Under the pieces are notes generated by a model that did not search any database, was not told the DNA's origin, and saw only the letters and a list, made by a program, of their open reading frames with translations. Positions 35,137-47,060 of a DNA stretch of 64,000 nucleotides are shown piece after piece (within the stretch, counting starts at the first letter, position 1; every line of letters starts with the position of its first letter). Source of the DNA: Nepenthes gracilis (lineage: Eukaryota; Streptophyta; Magnoliopsida; Caryophyllales; Nepenthaceae); the NCBI GenBank assembly GCA_033239525.1, contig BSYO01000004.1, positions 6,735,701 through 6,799,700 of the forward strand, in the 5' to 3' direction. Made by a program: the position numbers and the translations under genes.

Positions 35137-36978
35137 ATGTATGATTCCATGGGAGATAGCAACTTCAACTTGCCGCCTGGTTTCCGGTTTGATCCGACGG
35201 ACGAGGAACTCGTCCTTCATTTCCTTCATCGGAAGGCCGCTCGATTGCCGTGCCACCCAGATGTCATTCCAGATCTTGATCTCTTTCCTCATAATCCTTG
35301 GGAATTGCAAGGTAAAATCAATGTGAATGATCGATCTTACTGTGTTTTTTTATAATTCTGTTTATGTTGATCAAGCTGCATTATATATTGTACTTTTCTT
35401 ATATTCAAAATTCACGAATTTTCTTCATATGGAGTTTGGATTTCTATTAGCAGTACGTTAATCCAGAAGCAAGTCATATACATTTAAACAACTCATTCAA
35501 AAGAATATATATATATATATATATATATTTTTGGTTGAGTAGTCATTGAAATGTTATCAAGGTATAATCCAACAACTTGAACTTTCAGAGTATGATTGAT
35601 TCAGTTTAAAGCAAATGATTAAGATTCATCAAATATCTAATTCATCTGTTCATATGATAACTATTGTTTCTTCTTAGAAATGAAAGAATTATATAATTAA
35701 TACAATAGTAAGATTTGCTTTAGAAATCTTGAATTTGAATTACCAAAAATTTATCAGGAATAGTGGTACATAATTGCTTACAACTAAGCCCCTTATAAAC
35801 CCTCTTAATTAATAGAGATGTCTTGTCCAAATAATTGGCTTCCATTTAATAAAGCATCCATACAATTTAATTTTTACTACAACGTAAAGCGTGAGTCAGA
35901 AGAGAAAAATATAACAATTCATATCCTGATATAAACATGATAAATATAACAAAAAACTCTGGATATATAAAAGTTAAAATTTAGCATAAATTTTAGATTT
36001 TTTAAAATCACATCTTTTTTTTTTTTTTTCCCTGAAAAAGCTAAAAAAAAACTTAGAAAAAAAATATATATGTGTTTTTGTTAAGATAAAGGTGTGGTAC
36101 GCTGAATAATTGTCCGTTGTGATGGCGCGGATGAAGGGAAAGCGCTGTCAGAAGGGAGTAAATGGTACTACTACAGCCGAAGAGCGCCAAACCGCAGCAC
36201 GGGGAGCGGGTATTGGAAGCAATTGGTCACGGATGAACCAATCATTTCATCTGCCAACAATAAGAAAATTGGTCTCAGAAATGAGTATGTGTTTTGCGTC
36301 GGCGAGCCTCCCCACGGTGCCTGCACCACCTGGATTATGCATGAGTATCGGCTTTCCGCCGCCGCCACCAGGTCCTCCTCCAGAGCCGGACGCTCCAAAC
36401 TAGTAAGTAGCTAGTATATCTATATATAAACCTATTGTTTTTAACCCTAATTGTTAAATTTAAAATAGATCATGAAAATTTATTATTTAAAAAATGATAA
36501 TTTATTTATTAATTTCTTAATTTTTAAAGCTGATTTATATGATCAAAATAAAGGAAAATTTATGAATCTGTTAGACAAACATGTACAATTATTTTTAGCA
36601 AAAAGACATGTCATTGGTATTTCTAAAAATATGTATGTATTAATAATAGTGAGCATTTTCATAATCGAAAAATCATGATAGATCGATGATTAGTTAAACA
36701 CTCATTTATCAGGTCATTAGAGACTTAACTTCTATTATTCTTTGTTGTCTAATCTTAACTATCATTCATTTTGTTATGCATGCGAAATAATATGTATGAA
36801 ATATGGAATAAGTATTTATTATGTGGGTTTATTTTAGGATCATAAAAGATGGGCTCTCTACAAAGTTTACGAGCAAACAAGTGATGATACAAGTGATGAC
36901 GACAGTAGTATAGAGCTATCGTGTCTGGATGAAGTTTTTCTATCAATGGACGATCTTGATGAAGTAAGTTTTCCTTAA
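35137..36978 (+). CDS. XND1: NAC transcription factor XND1 (NAC104), 3 exons
   Basis: A nuclear NAC-domain regulator. The Arabidopsis orthologue represses secondary-wall formation and cell death in xylem vessels. Exons are 35137-35311, 36137-36402 and 36838-36978, with GT-AG introns of 825 and 435 bp, giving 193 residues, close to the short length usual for XND1. NAC subdomain A (LPPGFRFDPTDEEL) is at 12-25, and subdomain B includes the XND1-typical LPCHPDVIPDLDLF at 37-50. Exon 2 carries WYYYS (68-72), GSGYWK (81-86) and the WIMHEY region. Exon 3 encodes WALYKVYE and an acidic tail with ELSCLDEVFLS and DDLDEVSFP, a family hallmark whose L-x-C-x-acidic core (174-178) fits the reported retinoblastoma-related binding motif. 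The start at 35137 is the first ATG; a second at residue 5 is possible. The exon 2 acceptor (atgaag/GG) has a weak pyrimidine tract and was fixed by the conserved GKAL-EG sequence. Confidence 0.93.
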
Positions 36979-39900
36979 AAGGGGACATTTAGATTTTATG
37001 TCGGAATGTTTTCAGATAGAAGTCTTCATCTATGTCCATGATTAAATGTTGATCGTGACCCGATCATGTAGAAGAAATTTTTTCTTTTTTTGTATGACCC
37101 AATGTTGGATGATAAAAATCCTTAAATATTATGTAGTTGTTACCTCATTATTGGTTTCAATTTTGAGAAGAATGTAATATAATGTTAGAATTTCTTATCA
37201 TATTGAAAAGTCTAATTTTACATAAGTTAATGCTCTGTCTTTAATCAATTTATATATTGTGTATGAATGGGTTGGCATTTTACATTAACAAAAAATAGAT
37301 AAACGGTATTGAAGGCTCTTAATATAATTTTATTAATTATTGGTAATAAATAAATAAATAAGTAAAATTCTAAATTTAGGGGATATTCTCAGAAAACCGA
37401 AACATATTCAATTAATTATAAAAAAATAATTTTTTTGTTATAAATGTTCAACGTCGTATAAAAGATAATTCTAAATTTACAATTAGTATTATTTTGAAAA
37501 TATTTTATTATCCATTTGATAGAATGAAATAAAAATTTTATTCTTATCTATTTCCAATAGAATTATTGTATATTATTTGGTTAATTCAGTGGAAGAAATA
37601 TTATTTACTAAAGAAATTATTATTATCTCAAAACAAGGAATAAATAAATCAGCTCCTCCAAGGTACTTTCTATTTTTTATTATCAAAAAATATTTATTTT
37701 AATATATACTTATTTATTTATTTTTATGCTGAATTAATTTAATTTGGGCACGAATTGGGATTAGATAAAAATTTATAACCACTAAATTTAGTAGACGGGG
37801 CCAGACATGTTTTACAATCTGAACTGTGTTAGTTCGTGTTAGAATATTGATATTTTTTATTTTTAAATATTATTTTTTTAAAAAAATTAAAAATATAAAA
37901 AATAACTAAAAATTATAAATTATTTCAAAAATCATAATATGTATATTAAAATACTACATAAATATATATTTGAATAATAAATTTATATAAAAATTATTAA
38001 GTATATAAAGATGTAATATAATAAAGTATTTTTTTTAAACTTGGCTTTTTTTCAAAGTTTAAAAATATATTTTTAAAAAATTATAATATGGGCCGGATAA
38101 GCCTGAGTAGATTACTTTCACCTGTAATTCTATCCAGACCAAAAAAATAACTGAACCTTATTTTTTTACTGTTACCATCTATAAAAATTATGTATTTTGA
38201 TCAAATTTTAAAAATTTTAAAACTTTTATTCAAATAATAATAACAAATTATTTTATATTAATTTTTAATTATTATTTTTATTATAATTATATATCAGATA
38301 CTAAAAAATTAATTTTAAATTTAATTTTATATATTTTAAATAACTAATAAAATAAAAAAATTTAATTCTAAATTTTATTTTTATATTATATTATTTTTAA
38401 AAATAATTGTATTATTATTTTCTTATTTTATTTTAATAATTAAATAAAGAACTAAAGATATTTGCATTTTAGAGTAATTGCAATCTCCCCTGCACCGAAA
38501 CCATAAATTATACACCACTAATATCATATTCCCCAAAACTAAATTTAAATTATTTTAATTATGTGATTATTCTATTTTAATAAATAATATGCTTTTTGTA
38601 TTTTAATAAATTCCGGCATGTCTCTGTCTTCAATAATCACTACCCATGTAGCATAATTTTAATTTATATTTAAAGTCATTATCTTCCCATCTATTTATGC
38701 CGCGTCTTTATCTGAACTACGTGCTTATCTACTCTTGAGTATTTATTTTTCTTTTCTTATTCCAAAAATAAAAATTGACATAATTGTAGACATCCCATGT
38801 GTCATAAAATTTGTCATTAGCATTAATTGCGATATTTACGTTGTACGCAATTGATATTATGCGAAAACAAAGCAAAGATAGAAAGAGGACGATTTTCACT
38901 TGAAACGCACATTTCGTTGTCGTTCAACTTTCAACCTATAAAATTCTCTGTTATTTCGCCTCAATCAACTAATTTATTTATTTATTTTTATTTTAGTTTG
39001 AATTATAATATTAATATTCAGATATTATTAAAACGTGATGATATATCTATAATATAATTTTTAAAATATAAAATATTATGAATTATAAAAATAGCTGCTG
39101 TTTACTTCCCCCCTAAACCAGCAACTTAAATATATTATGCAAATTTCATATTTTTATGAAATGATTGAAAATAATGCATGAAAAAAACAAACACATTAAG
39201 TGTGTTCAAAATAGCCAAAATTGTACTTGCTTATTTATTGTAACAAGAAATTGCACGTTTAAAAAAAAAAGAAAAATAAATAAATCAGGTGCGCTAATTA
39301 TTGAGAAGCATTGCGTAAAATTGAGTTCTCCTCTTGCTATATTAAATTTGATAGAGATTCCTCACGTGCTGCTGGGATATGTGGCGATAAAAGCATACTA
39401 TTACCTTAATAATTTAATGGAAAATATACACATATCATATAAATTTATTAATTTTTGAAATTATCAATAGTATTATAAACATGACAATATTGTTCATATA
39501 TTATATAATATTGAATGATTTGATTGATTATTTGAATAAAATAAGGTAAAATTAAAATATTTATTTTTATAAAATAGAACAATTATATTTGTTTAGCCAC
39601 TTTTAAATAAATAAAATTTAAATTTAAATTAACTTTTTTTTTATGATAGATACGTAAAAATGGCAAAAGAATAAATAAAAAATTAAAATTAAAATATATT
39701 TTAATAGTCATAAAAAATATATTTCAATACGCATTACCAACGCCACCACCCTCTAGCGGACACCATCAAATCACCACCGCGAACGTGGAGCTACCTCCAC
39801 CACTCTACCACCTGAACGATCCCCCCACCAACTCATAGTCGCCATCATACCACCGGCGCCACCACCTCACCACCACAACAGCTGGGACGCTACTCCCATC

Positions 39901-42900
39901 CCGCTGCCACCGTCACATTGCTCCCACTCTCCACAACCACCGTCACCTCGCAGCTATCATCATGACGTCATCAACTCTCTATATCCCCATCTTGCCACCG
40001 CCACCCCAACCCCACGTTGCCCCACCAGTACATAATACATCATAAAATTTACAAGAATAAAATCGTAGTTTTATTTGAAATTGTTATTCATTGGTAACAA
40101 AAAATTATCTAAAAGAAAGTATTACTACTGTTATAAAATCGTATTTTCTAATATATATATCAATAAAAAAATATTTTACTAAAAATATATCTAAAATAAA
40201 ATTATATTTTGATTTTACTAATCATGTTATAAATATTCAGGCTATGTGGAGCCCAGAAAAAGCACCTGTCATTGAGATGGATGATCTGTAGAGCACGTAT
40301 ATATATATATATTGACGATTTTAAGATGCAATAATTTTCATGGGTGTCTGGTGAGAGGAGCATGAGCTCATGTGTGATGCAGCTCCACCGTTACTCTCTC
40401 ACTTTTTTAAGATCGATAGTAAATACTAACAATCAAATGCGAGGAATTGAATACGATTACTTGAAGATAAATTGATAGATTTTATAATTAATGAGTGCAC
40501 TCCTAGGATTATCAATAGAAATATAGAGAAATTATTAGCCCTCATTCTCTAGTAACTGTGACCGAGGAGACGAGGGGCCTTATGCTGTACTGGCACGGCA
40601 CAAGGCTTATGCCGTATGGTCTTTAGCCGTTCGAATAAAATCTAATAATTGTAGGTTTTTTCTTTTTTTAAAAAAATTTCAAACAAAAAATAAGGTAATT
40701 ATTGACTATTGAATTTGATCCAAACGGTTGAAAACTTGCAACACAGGCCCTGTATCACATCAGTGCGGCGCAATGTCACTTGACCAACGGTCGAGGGCCC
40801 ATTCTCCCAATTATAAACATTTAATGAAGTATTTGTCAGTTGTACTTTAAAACAAAATTAATTATGATAATTTTTTTAAAAAATTAAAATTAATAAATTT
40901 GATAGATAAAAATAAATAATATTATAATTTAAATAAGATAGGACTACACCCTAAGGCAAAAAAAAAAAAAAAAAACCCCTTCCTTGCATTCTCACATTGC
41001 AAATATATTATTTATTTTCATCTTAATCACATGAATTCCTATAAGACATTACTTATTGACACCAAGGATAGTAAATTTTTTTCTTCATATTGTGTCTTTT
41101 ATTTCTTTTGAACTCGTGCTTGATGAAATTCTTTCGTCGTTTTTTTTTTCAGTAATTGTTAATAATATAAACTAATAAAAATTATTTTTTTCTAATTTTA
41201 AGAATTCAATCAACTTAATTAGACCAATTAAGTCTAACAATGAAGTTATCATCATATACTACAGTGGTCATAAATTTAAGTTGTGAATAAAATCTTCTAT
41301 ATGATATAAGATAATATCATATATAATATAATAAAAAATAATTTAACTTTTTTTTAAAAATTTTGGTATAATAGAAGTTTGATGCATTGAGCTATTTTTG
41401 AAGGTAATCTTGATACAGTGGTATAGTTGTGCACCATGTGACTCATATTAGAGTAGTGAATTCGGCATATTGTATAATATAAGTTAAGATTGTGTACAAC
41501 ATACTAAAAAATGTTTCAATCATCCATTGAATTCTGTGTATGGCTGGAGATTTATGCACTTAATTATCCTTAAAAAAAGCCTTTGCACAATTGTTAAGTT
41601 ATCACCTTATAATCTGGCGATTACAAGTTTAAATTATGAAAATAACATTTTTAATAATATAAGTTTAGATTACATATATTAAAAAAAAATTAACCCTCAT
41701 CTCGACATTCTCATAATAGAAGTGCCCGTGTTAGGCTAACTTTTTTAAGGCGGGAAACACTTTCGTATCACATAATAAACTCGTTCATTTGAAACACTTA
41801 AGACTCTCTAAGAGAATAATACTAAGAAGGTGTAATTTGAGAGAAGTTCATAATCATCTATGGAGGGAGGGGACCCGCTTTTCGATGATCGTGCGATTAA
41901 GAATTAGATGATTATAATTTTATATTACTAACAAAATTGTTTAAAGTATTTTTTTAAGAGCTTTTTATAATACTGGTATTTTAATATTCTAATACTTAAA
42001 TTTTTTTAAAAAAAGTATTTTATAATATATAAAATAATGATCATTAGATGATGAGAATCCGACGGTCACCGATGACCAGCTAGCTGGTGGGGTAGCCCCG
42101 GACCCGGGAGGGAGGAATGGAGGAGAGGGGTTAATAATTGCACGAGAGGTGTCCCTCAGCATGGGCCAGTGCCAACTTGAAGCGTGAATGGTTGTCATTT
42201 TGAGTAAGGAACACAGAAATTAAGGACCAAGCAAAGCCGAAGGGCCGGCCATTGACAAGAACCCGACAGTTATCCTTTTAACTCAATTTTCTACTGTATA
42301 CTTGCTTGCATTTATCTGCTTATTTTATCTGTCTCTTTCTTTATTCGAAAGGGACGTTGATTATAATGTACATTGGCAAATAGTTAGATGGCGAGTGTGT
42401 ATAAATATAAATATGTATAATGACTGAGTTCGGGCAACGTGTAAGTTAACTTTTGACGGAAGCAAATTGTATATGAAGTAGCAAGTACGGTTGCATGCAA
42501 TCTGCAAGGACGACGCAACAGGAAGCGGCCACCTACACAGGCCAGATAGAACGCCCGCATTGGAAGATAACGAAATTAAGATCCAAATATGTTTGGACTG
42601 CAGAAATAGATCTCAAAAAATTTGAACTTCAGAACTTAAAAATTTAAGCTTCGTTTTTATTTTGTTATTGGGTAATATAAGGAGTTGGAATTTTAATTTC
42701 AATTTCAATCGTTTTTAATCAAAGAATAATATAAGATTAGTTTTTGCAAATTATGGGAAGATAATAAATGATTATAATTTTAAAGGTAAGTATTGTCCGT
42801 CAAGTAGTTAGATAGCATTGAATCAAGTTGTAGATTAATTTTGCAGAATGTTCAAGTCATATAGTGTTAGATAAGATATATCGGTATTTTTAAAATTTAC

Positions 42901-43009
42901 TTTTTTAAAAAATATATGTAAAATGATAAAAAAATATAAAATTTTAATAATGTATGGCTCCAACGATAATATATATATATATATATATATATAAAGCTAA
43001 AAATATATA
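36979..43009. other. Intergenic, AT-rich, no supported gene
   Basis: Six kilobases with very high AT content. Notable blocks: the C/A-rich low-complexity tract at 39722-40030; a GC-rich island at 42050-42300 of unknown nature; a poly-A run near 40959-40975; and a (TA)n run at 42968-42993. The short ORFs at 38827-40291 and the reverse-strand ORF at 41989-42198 show no domain and are not called. Confidence 0.5.
39722..40030. repeat. CCACC-rich low-complexity tract
   Basis: A C/A-rich block built of irregular 'ccaccgcc', 'ccatcatacc' and 'accgtcacc' words, standing out sharply from AT-rich surroundings. It has no long open frame. Such tracts are common in decayed plant transposons, but no ends or target duplication are visible. 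Confidence 0.55.
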
Positions 43010-43924
43010 TGATGCGCCTTTGGTTCCCAATTATGGTACGGATTAGAGAGCTTTCTAATTTTTCATTATGGGTTGATCTGGATCGGGTCTGATATCCGTC
43101 GCTATTAACATGTAACCTTCATACCACAAATTATAAATAGAAAGTTAAAGGACGATAAAAAATTATTCCACCGCGAACACTCTGACGCTCAAGTCAGATA
43201 TTACCCTAATAGACAGAAAAATGTACGCTTAAAGACAAACATGACAGGGGTGCAAGAATACAGGAGTGTGAATGGGATGTGTTTGGAAGATCAGACTTTG
43301 GGGATTGCACCGTTATAGGTGTCTCACTAACTCCGCCGCGAAATGACGGTAGCTCGAGGAAAAAGAATTGGTTCTTACTCCTTGAGAAAGAAGGGTGAAA
43401 GATTGAACACTTAATCTCCGTTTACCGTTTTTTACTTAAGACTGGTATGTCCCTCTTCCTTACAGGAGAAGGTATTTATATGTTCATTCTAGGAGGCTTT
43501 TGGGGCCGAAACTCCCGACAAGTGGCTTGCCGAGATTCGTTAGCCGCTATATGTTGACGGTGGCTATTAGCGTTAGTTGTCATCTAGTGGAGGCAAGAGG
43601 ACCATCGTTGGGTTTGAACCATATTTGGTCTGCTGTCTGCGTAAGGATTGACTGAGTGACTGTGAGAATGTTGTTCACTGTGACTTGCAGTATTGACCTT
43701 TTTCCTCATTGGCTTACATTTTCTGAGTTGGTTCCCACCGTCTACAGCTGCCTTAGTAGGTGGTGAATGCGTACTGGTTGGTTACTGACCTAAGGCATTA
43801 CCTGGGCTGCATATTAGGATCTCTTGTACTTCATAGGGAGATTTGGGCTTTACTGCTTGGTCAGGCTCGTCGCCCTTCGATTGAGCCTCATCATTATTGA
43901 CTCATATAGGAGTCGGACCCAACA
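43010..43924 (+). mobile_element. Solo LTR, family A copy 1 (target duplication atata)
   Basis: 915 bp from TGATGCGCC to GACCCAACA, flanked by atata at 43005-43009 and 43925-43929. The + orientation follows from a TATA-like ttataaataga at about 43131. It aligns along its length with 58529-59400. Shared stretches include 'gaacactctgacgct' (aaacactccaacgct in the other copy), 'gagaaggta', and 'gcttgccgagatt' against 'gcttgccgggatt'. There is no internal domain or partner LTR next to it, so it is a solo LTR left by LTR-LTR recombination. The left flank is a (TA)n run, which weakens this duplication as evidence on its own. Confidence 0.8.
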
Positions 43925-44336
43925 ATATATTTCAAAAATCTAAATGAACAACGGCCGGTTTAGGATCAACACATTATCCAAGTCAAACCGAATTGTTTCA
44001 AATTGACAAGGTATTATTTCTATTATTTAAAATAAAAAATTATATTTTTAAATAAAACATTAGCTAAAACTTAAAATTAATTATTTGTGTAAAAATAGTT
44101 CCTAAAATCATATAAAAATATCATTTGTACACAAAAATAATTTTTAAAAATATACATTTATATGAAATTTTATTCTTAAAAAATCCAGAATTTATTTCAG
44201 TGAGCTTAGGTTAATTATTTTAGTGATATATATATATATATTAAAACTTGAACCAGACATTTTTTTTTATTAGGATTGCAGATCCATTGATAAATTCTAA
44301 ATTTTAACTTATTTTGATTCTAATTATAATTAGATT

Positions 44337-45040
44337 TGTTGGGTAAATGTATACGCAGCGTGAAATTGCCAAACCCATAAAGGATTCACGAAGGTCAAAA
44401 AATAGGTGGTTTTTTAAAATGCGTAAGAAAACAAATAACGCATTTAATACATTTTAGAAAAATCGGTGAAAAGCTGCTAGCCAACAGAGGAGTGCGGCGT
44501 AGCCGTCTGCCGGACAACAACCAATCAATTCTTAGCGGCTGAAAGGACAACCGACAACCGACGGTCCACAACAATGACAAGCGCCGGGTATTCGACACCC
44601 AGAGTCAAGGGGAAGAGGCCTATAAGAGCCCCCACGTCCCTTTAATTATTTACGAATCAATATTGAATAGCTTCCTTCTTCTTCACTTGACGGGTTGGAA
44701 TTGAGGATAAACTCACTTCCGCTCAAAGAAAAAGCTCACGATTACACACCGTCACGCTCGGCTACGGGAAAGTCACCACCTATTGCGGTGCGGTGAGGCT
44801 GCCAGGTGCCCACAACTTGCTTACCACATTCTCCATACCATTACACGAGTATCTCTTACGCTTTCACAGAAAGCGTCGCCATTTTCTTTGCGGGGGGAGC
44901 GTTGGAGAGGCCGAGGAGAAATTTTAATCTTATTTGTTATTTGTGTTGTCTAATTGAGACCGACCAGCCGATCGGTCGATGCGTCTTTCAAGGCTAAGAA
45001 ATTCGGCGCTCCCTAATGAATGTAGACTCGGGACGCAACA
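44337..45040 (+). mobile_element. Solo LTR with 5-bp target duplication (agatt)
   Basis: 704 bp from TGTTGGGTAA to GACGCAACA. The ends are complementary over TGTTG/CAACA, and agatt occurs on both sides (44332-44336 and 45041-45045). A promoter-like cctataagagcc lies at 44620, and the body is GC-richer than the flanks. It is a different family from its neighbour at 43010, as start, end and interior do not match. The short ORFs at 44395-44598 (reverse) and 44806-44997 are not genes. Confidence 0.85.
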
Positions 45041-46106
45041 AGATTTAATAAACTTATATTTTAATTTAAATTTGATAGTTCAAGCAGATCTTAAAAGTAA
45101 GACAAATCAAGGTCGGTAGATTTGTTTTACTTTTTAATATTTTTACGACAAATCTCAGCACCAGCATGAAATTATTGCCCGCGTAAACACGCAGGGCACG
45201 AGGTGAGATACCAAAATCATGAAGGCACCCTTTGCCCAGATGTACGAATGACATGAATCGAATTTAAGAAAAAAAATTGAGACCACTAAATTAGGTTGGG
45301 GCGAATTTAAGTTGGTGATCTCAAAAAAAAAAAAAAAAATCATAATAATGCCTATTTTATAATTTAAATCGGGTGGATTTGAGGCTGTCCACAAGCATTT
45401 GGGATTTTTAAGTATGTTAATATAAAAATTCAAATTTGCTTAAAATAATATATAATTTAGATAAAAATATTATTAATAAATATATTTAAATAATAAATAT
45501 TTATATGTAAATTTATAAATTATATAAAAATATAATATATTTAAATAAATTTTAAATTTAATATTTATCTAAAACAATATATATATTTATAAAATATTTA
45601 TAATTTTAGCCGGGCTGGGTCGAACTGGTTATTTAAGCTCATGATTATGTTTGGGTAAAATATTAATCAAATTTAATTTTTTAATTATATTTATTTATAA
45701 TATTATTATATTTTGATAATTTTTTTAAAAATTAATTAAATCTAATTGATCCGATGATCTGATTTTAATTATATTTAATTTAAACCTATACCTGGGTGGA
45801 ATGATGAAAAACAGAGAGGGGTAAAAAATAGACAACGGAAAATCAAAGTTTGGAGGAAAAGAAAGGTCTCATGACTTGCTAGAATCAAATCTTCAATTCA
45901 GAATGAATTGTTCAATAACATGGACCATTCGAAAGTTTTCATAACTAAAATCCAAGTTCTCTGACAGAATATATTCCTCAATTTTCAAACAATAAGTTCA
46001 CATGATGTGCCCTTAAATCAGAGTCTGAACGTCATTTGATGTTCTTCAATCAAGATTTGTAGTACTAAGTTTATTCACGAATGATGATGGGTTTTCTTGT
46101 TTTAGT
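45041..46106. other. AT-rich intergenic stretch
   Basis: No gene. It contains a poly-A run at about 45324-45339 and AT-only text to 45780. The reverse-strand ORFs at 45066-45433 lack any recognisable motif. Confidence 0.45.
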
Positions 46107-47060
46107 TGATGCGTCCCGACGGATTAGGGTGCCGTTAGGTTTTCGAATCGAACTAAAATGGATTGATCTCTATATTTCTCAGTTTGAATTATGCACATTA
46201 CAATTCAAAAACGAGAGGTCAGAGGATTAGCGGGACTTGCTTCCCAATATATCTTTTGATACTCAAATTAATAATTTTTTTCAGGAGATAAAAGATGTAA
46301 GAATAAAAGTGGACGAGTGATAATGCAAAGAAGTGATTTTTTGAGTCTACCTCGGAGGTTGCGCTCGGCGTGGAGCAGTTTTGGCGACAGTGTGCTCGTG
46401 GAAAACTGATTTAACGTTACGGAGGCAAGAATTATGAGAGAATTCTTACAAGGCTATGAGGACAAAGCATAGACTTTCGGGGTTCGAGGGCTGTTTTTGT
46501 GCGAATGTCAATGTCTAAGGACAAGTGTTAGTATCAATGTAGGCGTCGATGTGAGCATGCCCTTAAAGTCTATCATAAGGGCTTTTTATAATATCTAATC
46601 AGCTCAGTCTTACTTGGACGGTAAGTTGGTGGCCAACTACCCTGTGCAAACTTTGTGGGCTGGTATGAATATTGCGGACACTGATTTAGACAATTGTGAT
46701 TAATCGAAGGAGATTCTTTCCTTCCTTAGGAAAATTATGCACGCGACGAATACTAGGGTTATTATTACGAAAGATACGCTGAGTTGGAAGTTGCCATTCT
46801 TAGAGAGATTGCAATCTATGGCAATATTCGGGGTTTTGACTAGTTAAAGTAGGTGATCTTCAATGCATAAGAACGGTATTATAAGCCATTTGAATTGGGC
46901 TGTAATCAGCTTGAATCGTAGCCGGCTAACTGAAGTGTTGTTTTTGGTTAATAAGAGCGTTGATCGGCCTCCAGGCCTGTGGGTTTGACACCTTTTAGGC
47001 CAGCCACCAAATCCGTAAATCTTTTTGCATTGTGTTGGCCAATTTCTATCATCCCTATTA
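46107..47060 (+). mobile_element. Probable LTR relic, distant relative of family A
   Basis: It begins TGATGCGTCCCGACGG, close to TGATGCATCCC at 58529 and TGATGCGCC at 43010. It shares 'agaggtcagagga' (46213) with the 58529 copy, and a 'gatgtaag...aagtggac' region resembles the corresponding part of that copy. Similarity fades downstream, and no matching target duplication for the left flank ttagt was found, so the right edge is a guess. No coding content. Confidence 0.45.

Noticed and set aside
36110..36403. 97-codon ORF overlapping XND1 exon 2
   Set aside because: Wrong frame. The NAC domain residues (WYYYS, GSGYW, WIMHEY) lie in another frame of the same bases.
40240..40291. Possible terminal exon after a tattcag acceptor, reading AMWSPEKAPVIEMDDL and stop
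   Set aside because: Too short, no upstream exon that would join to it, and no family recognised.
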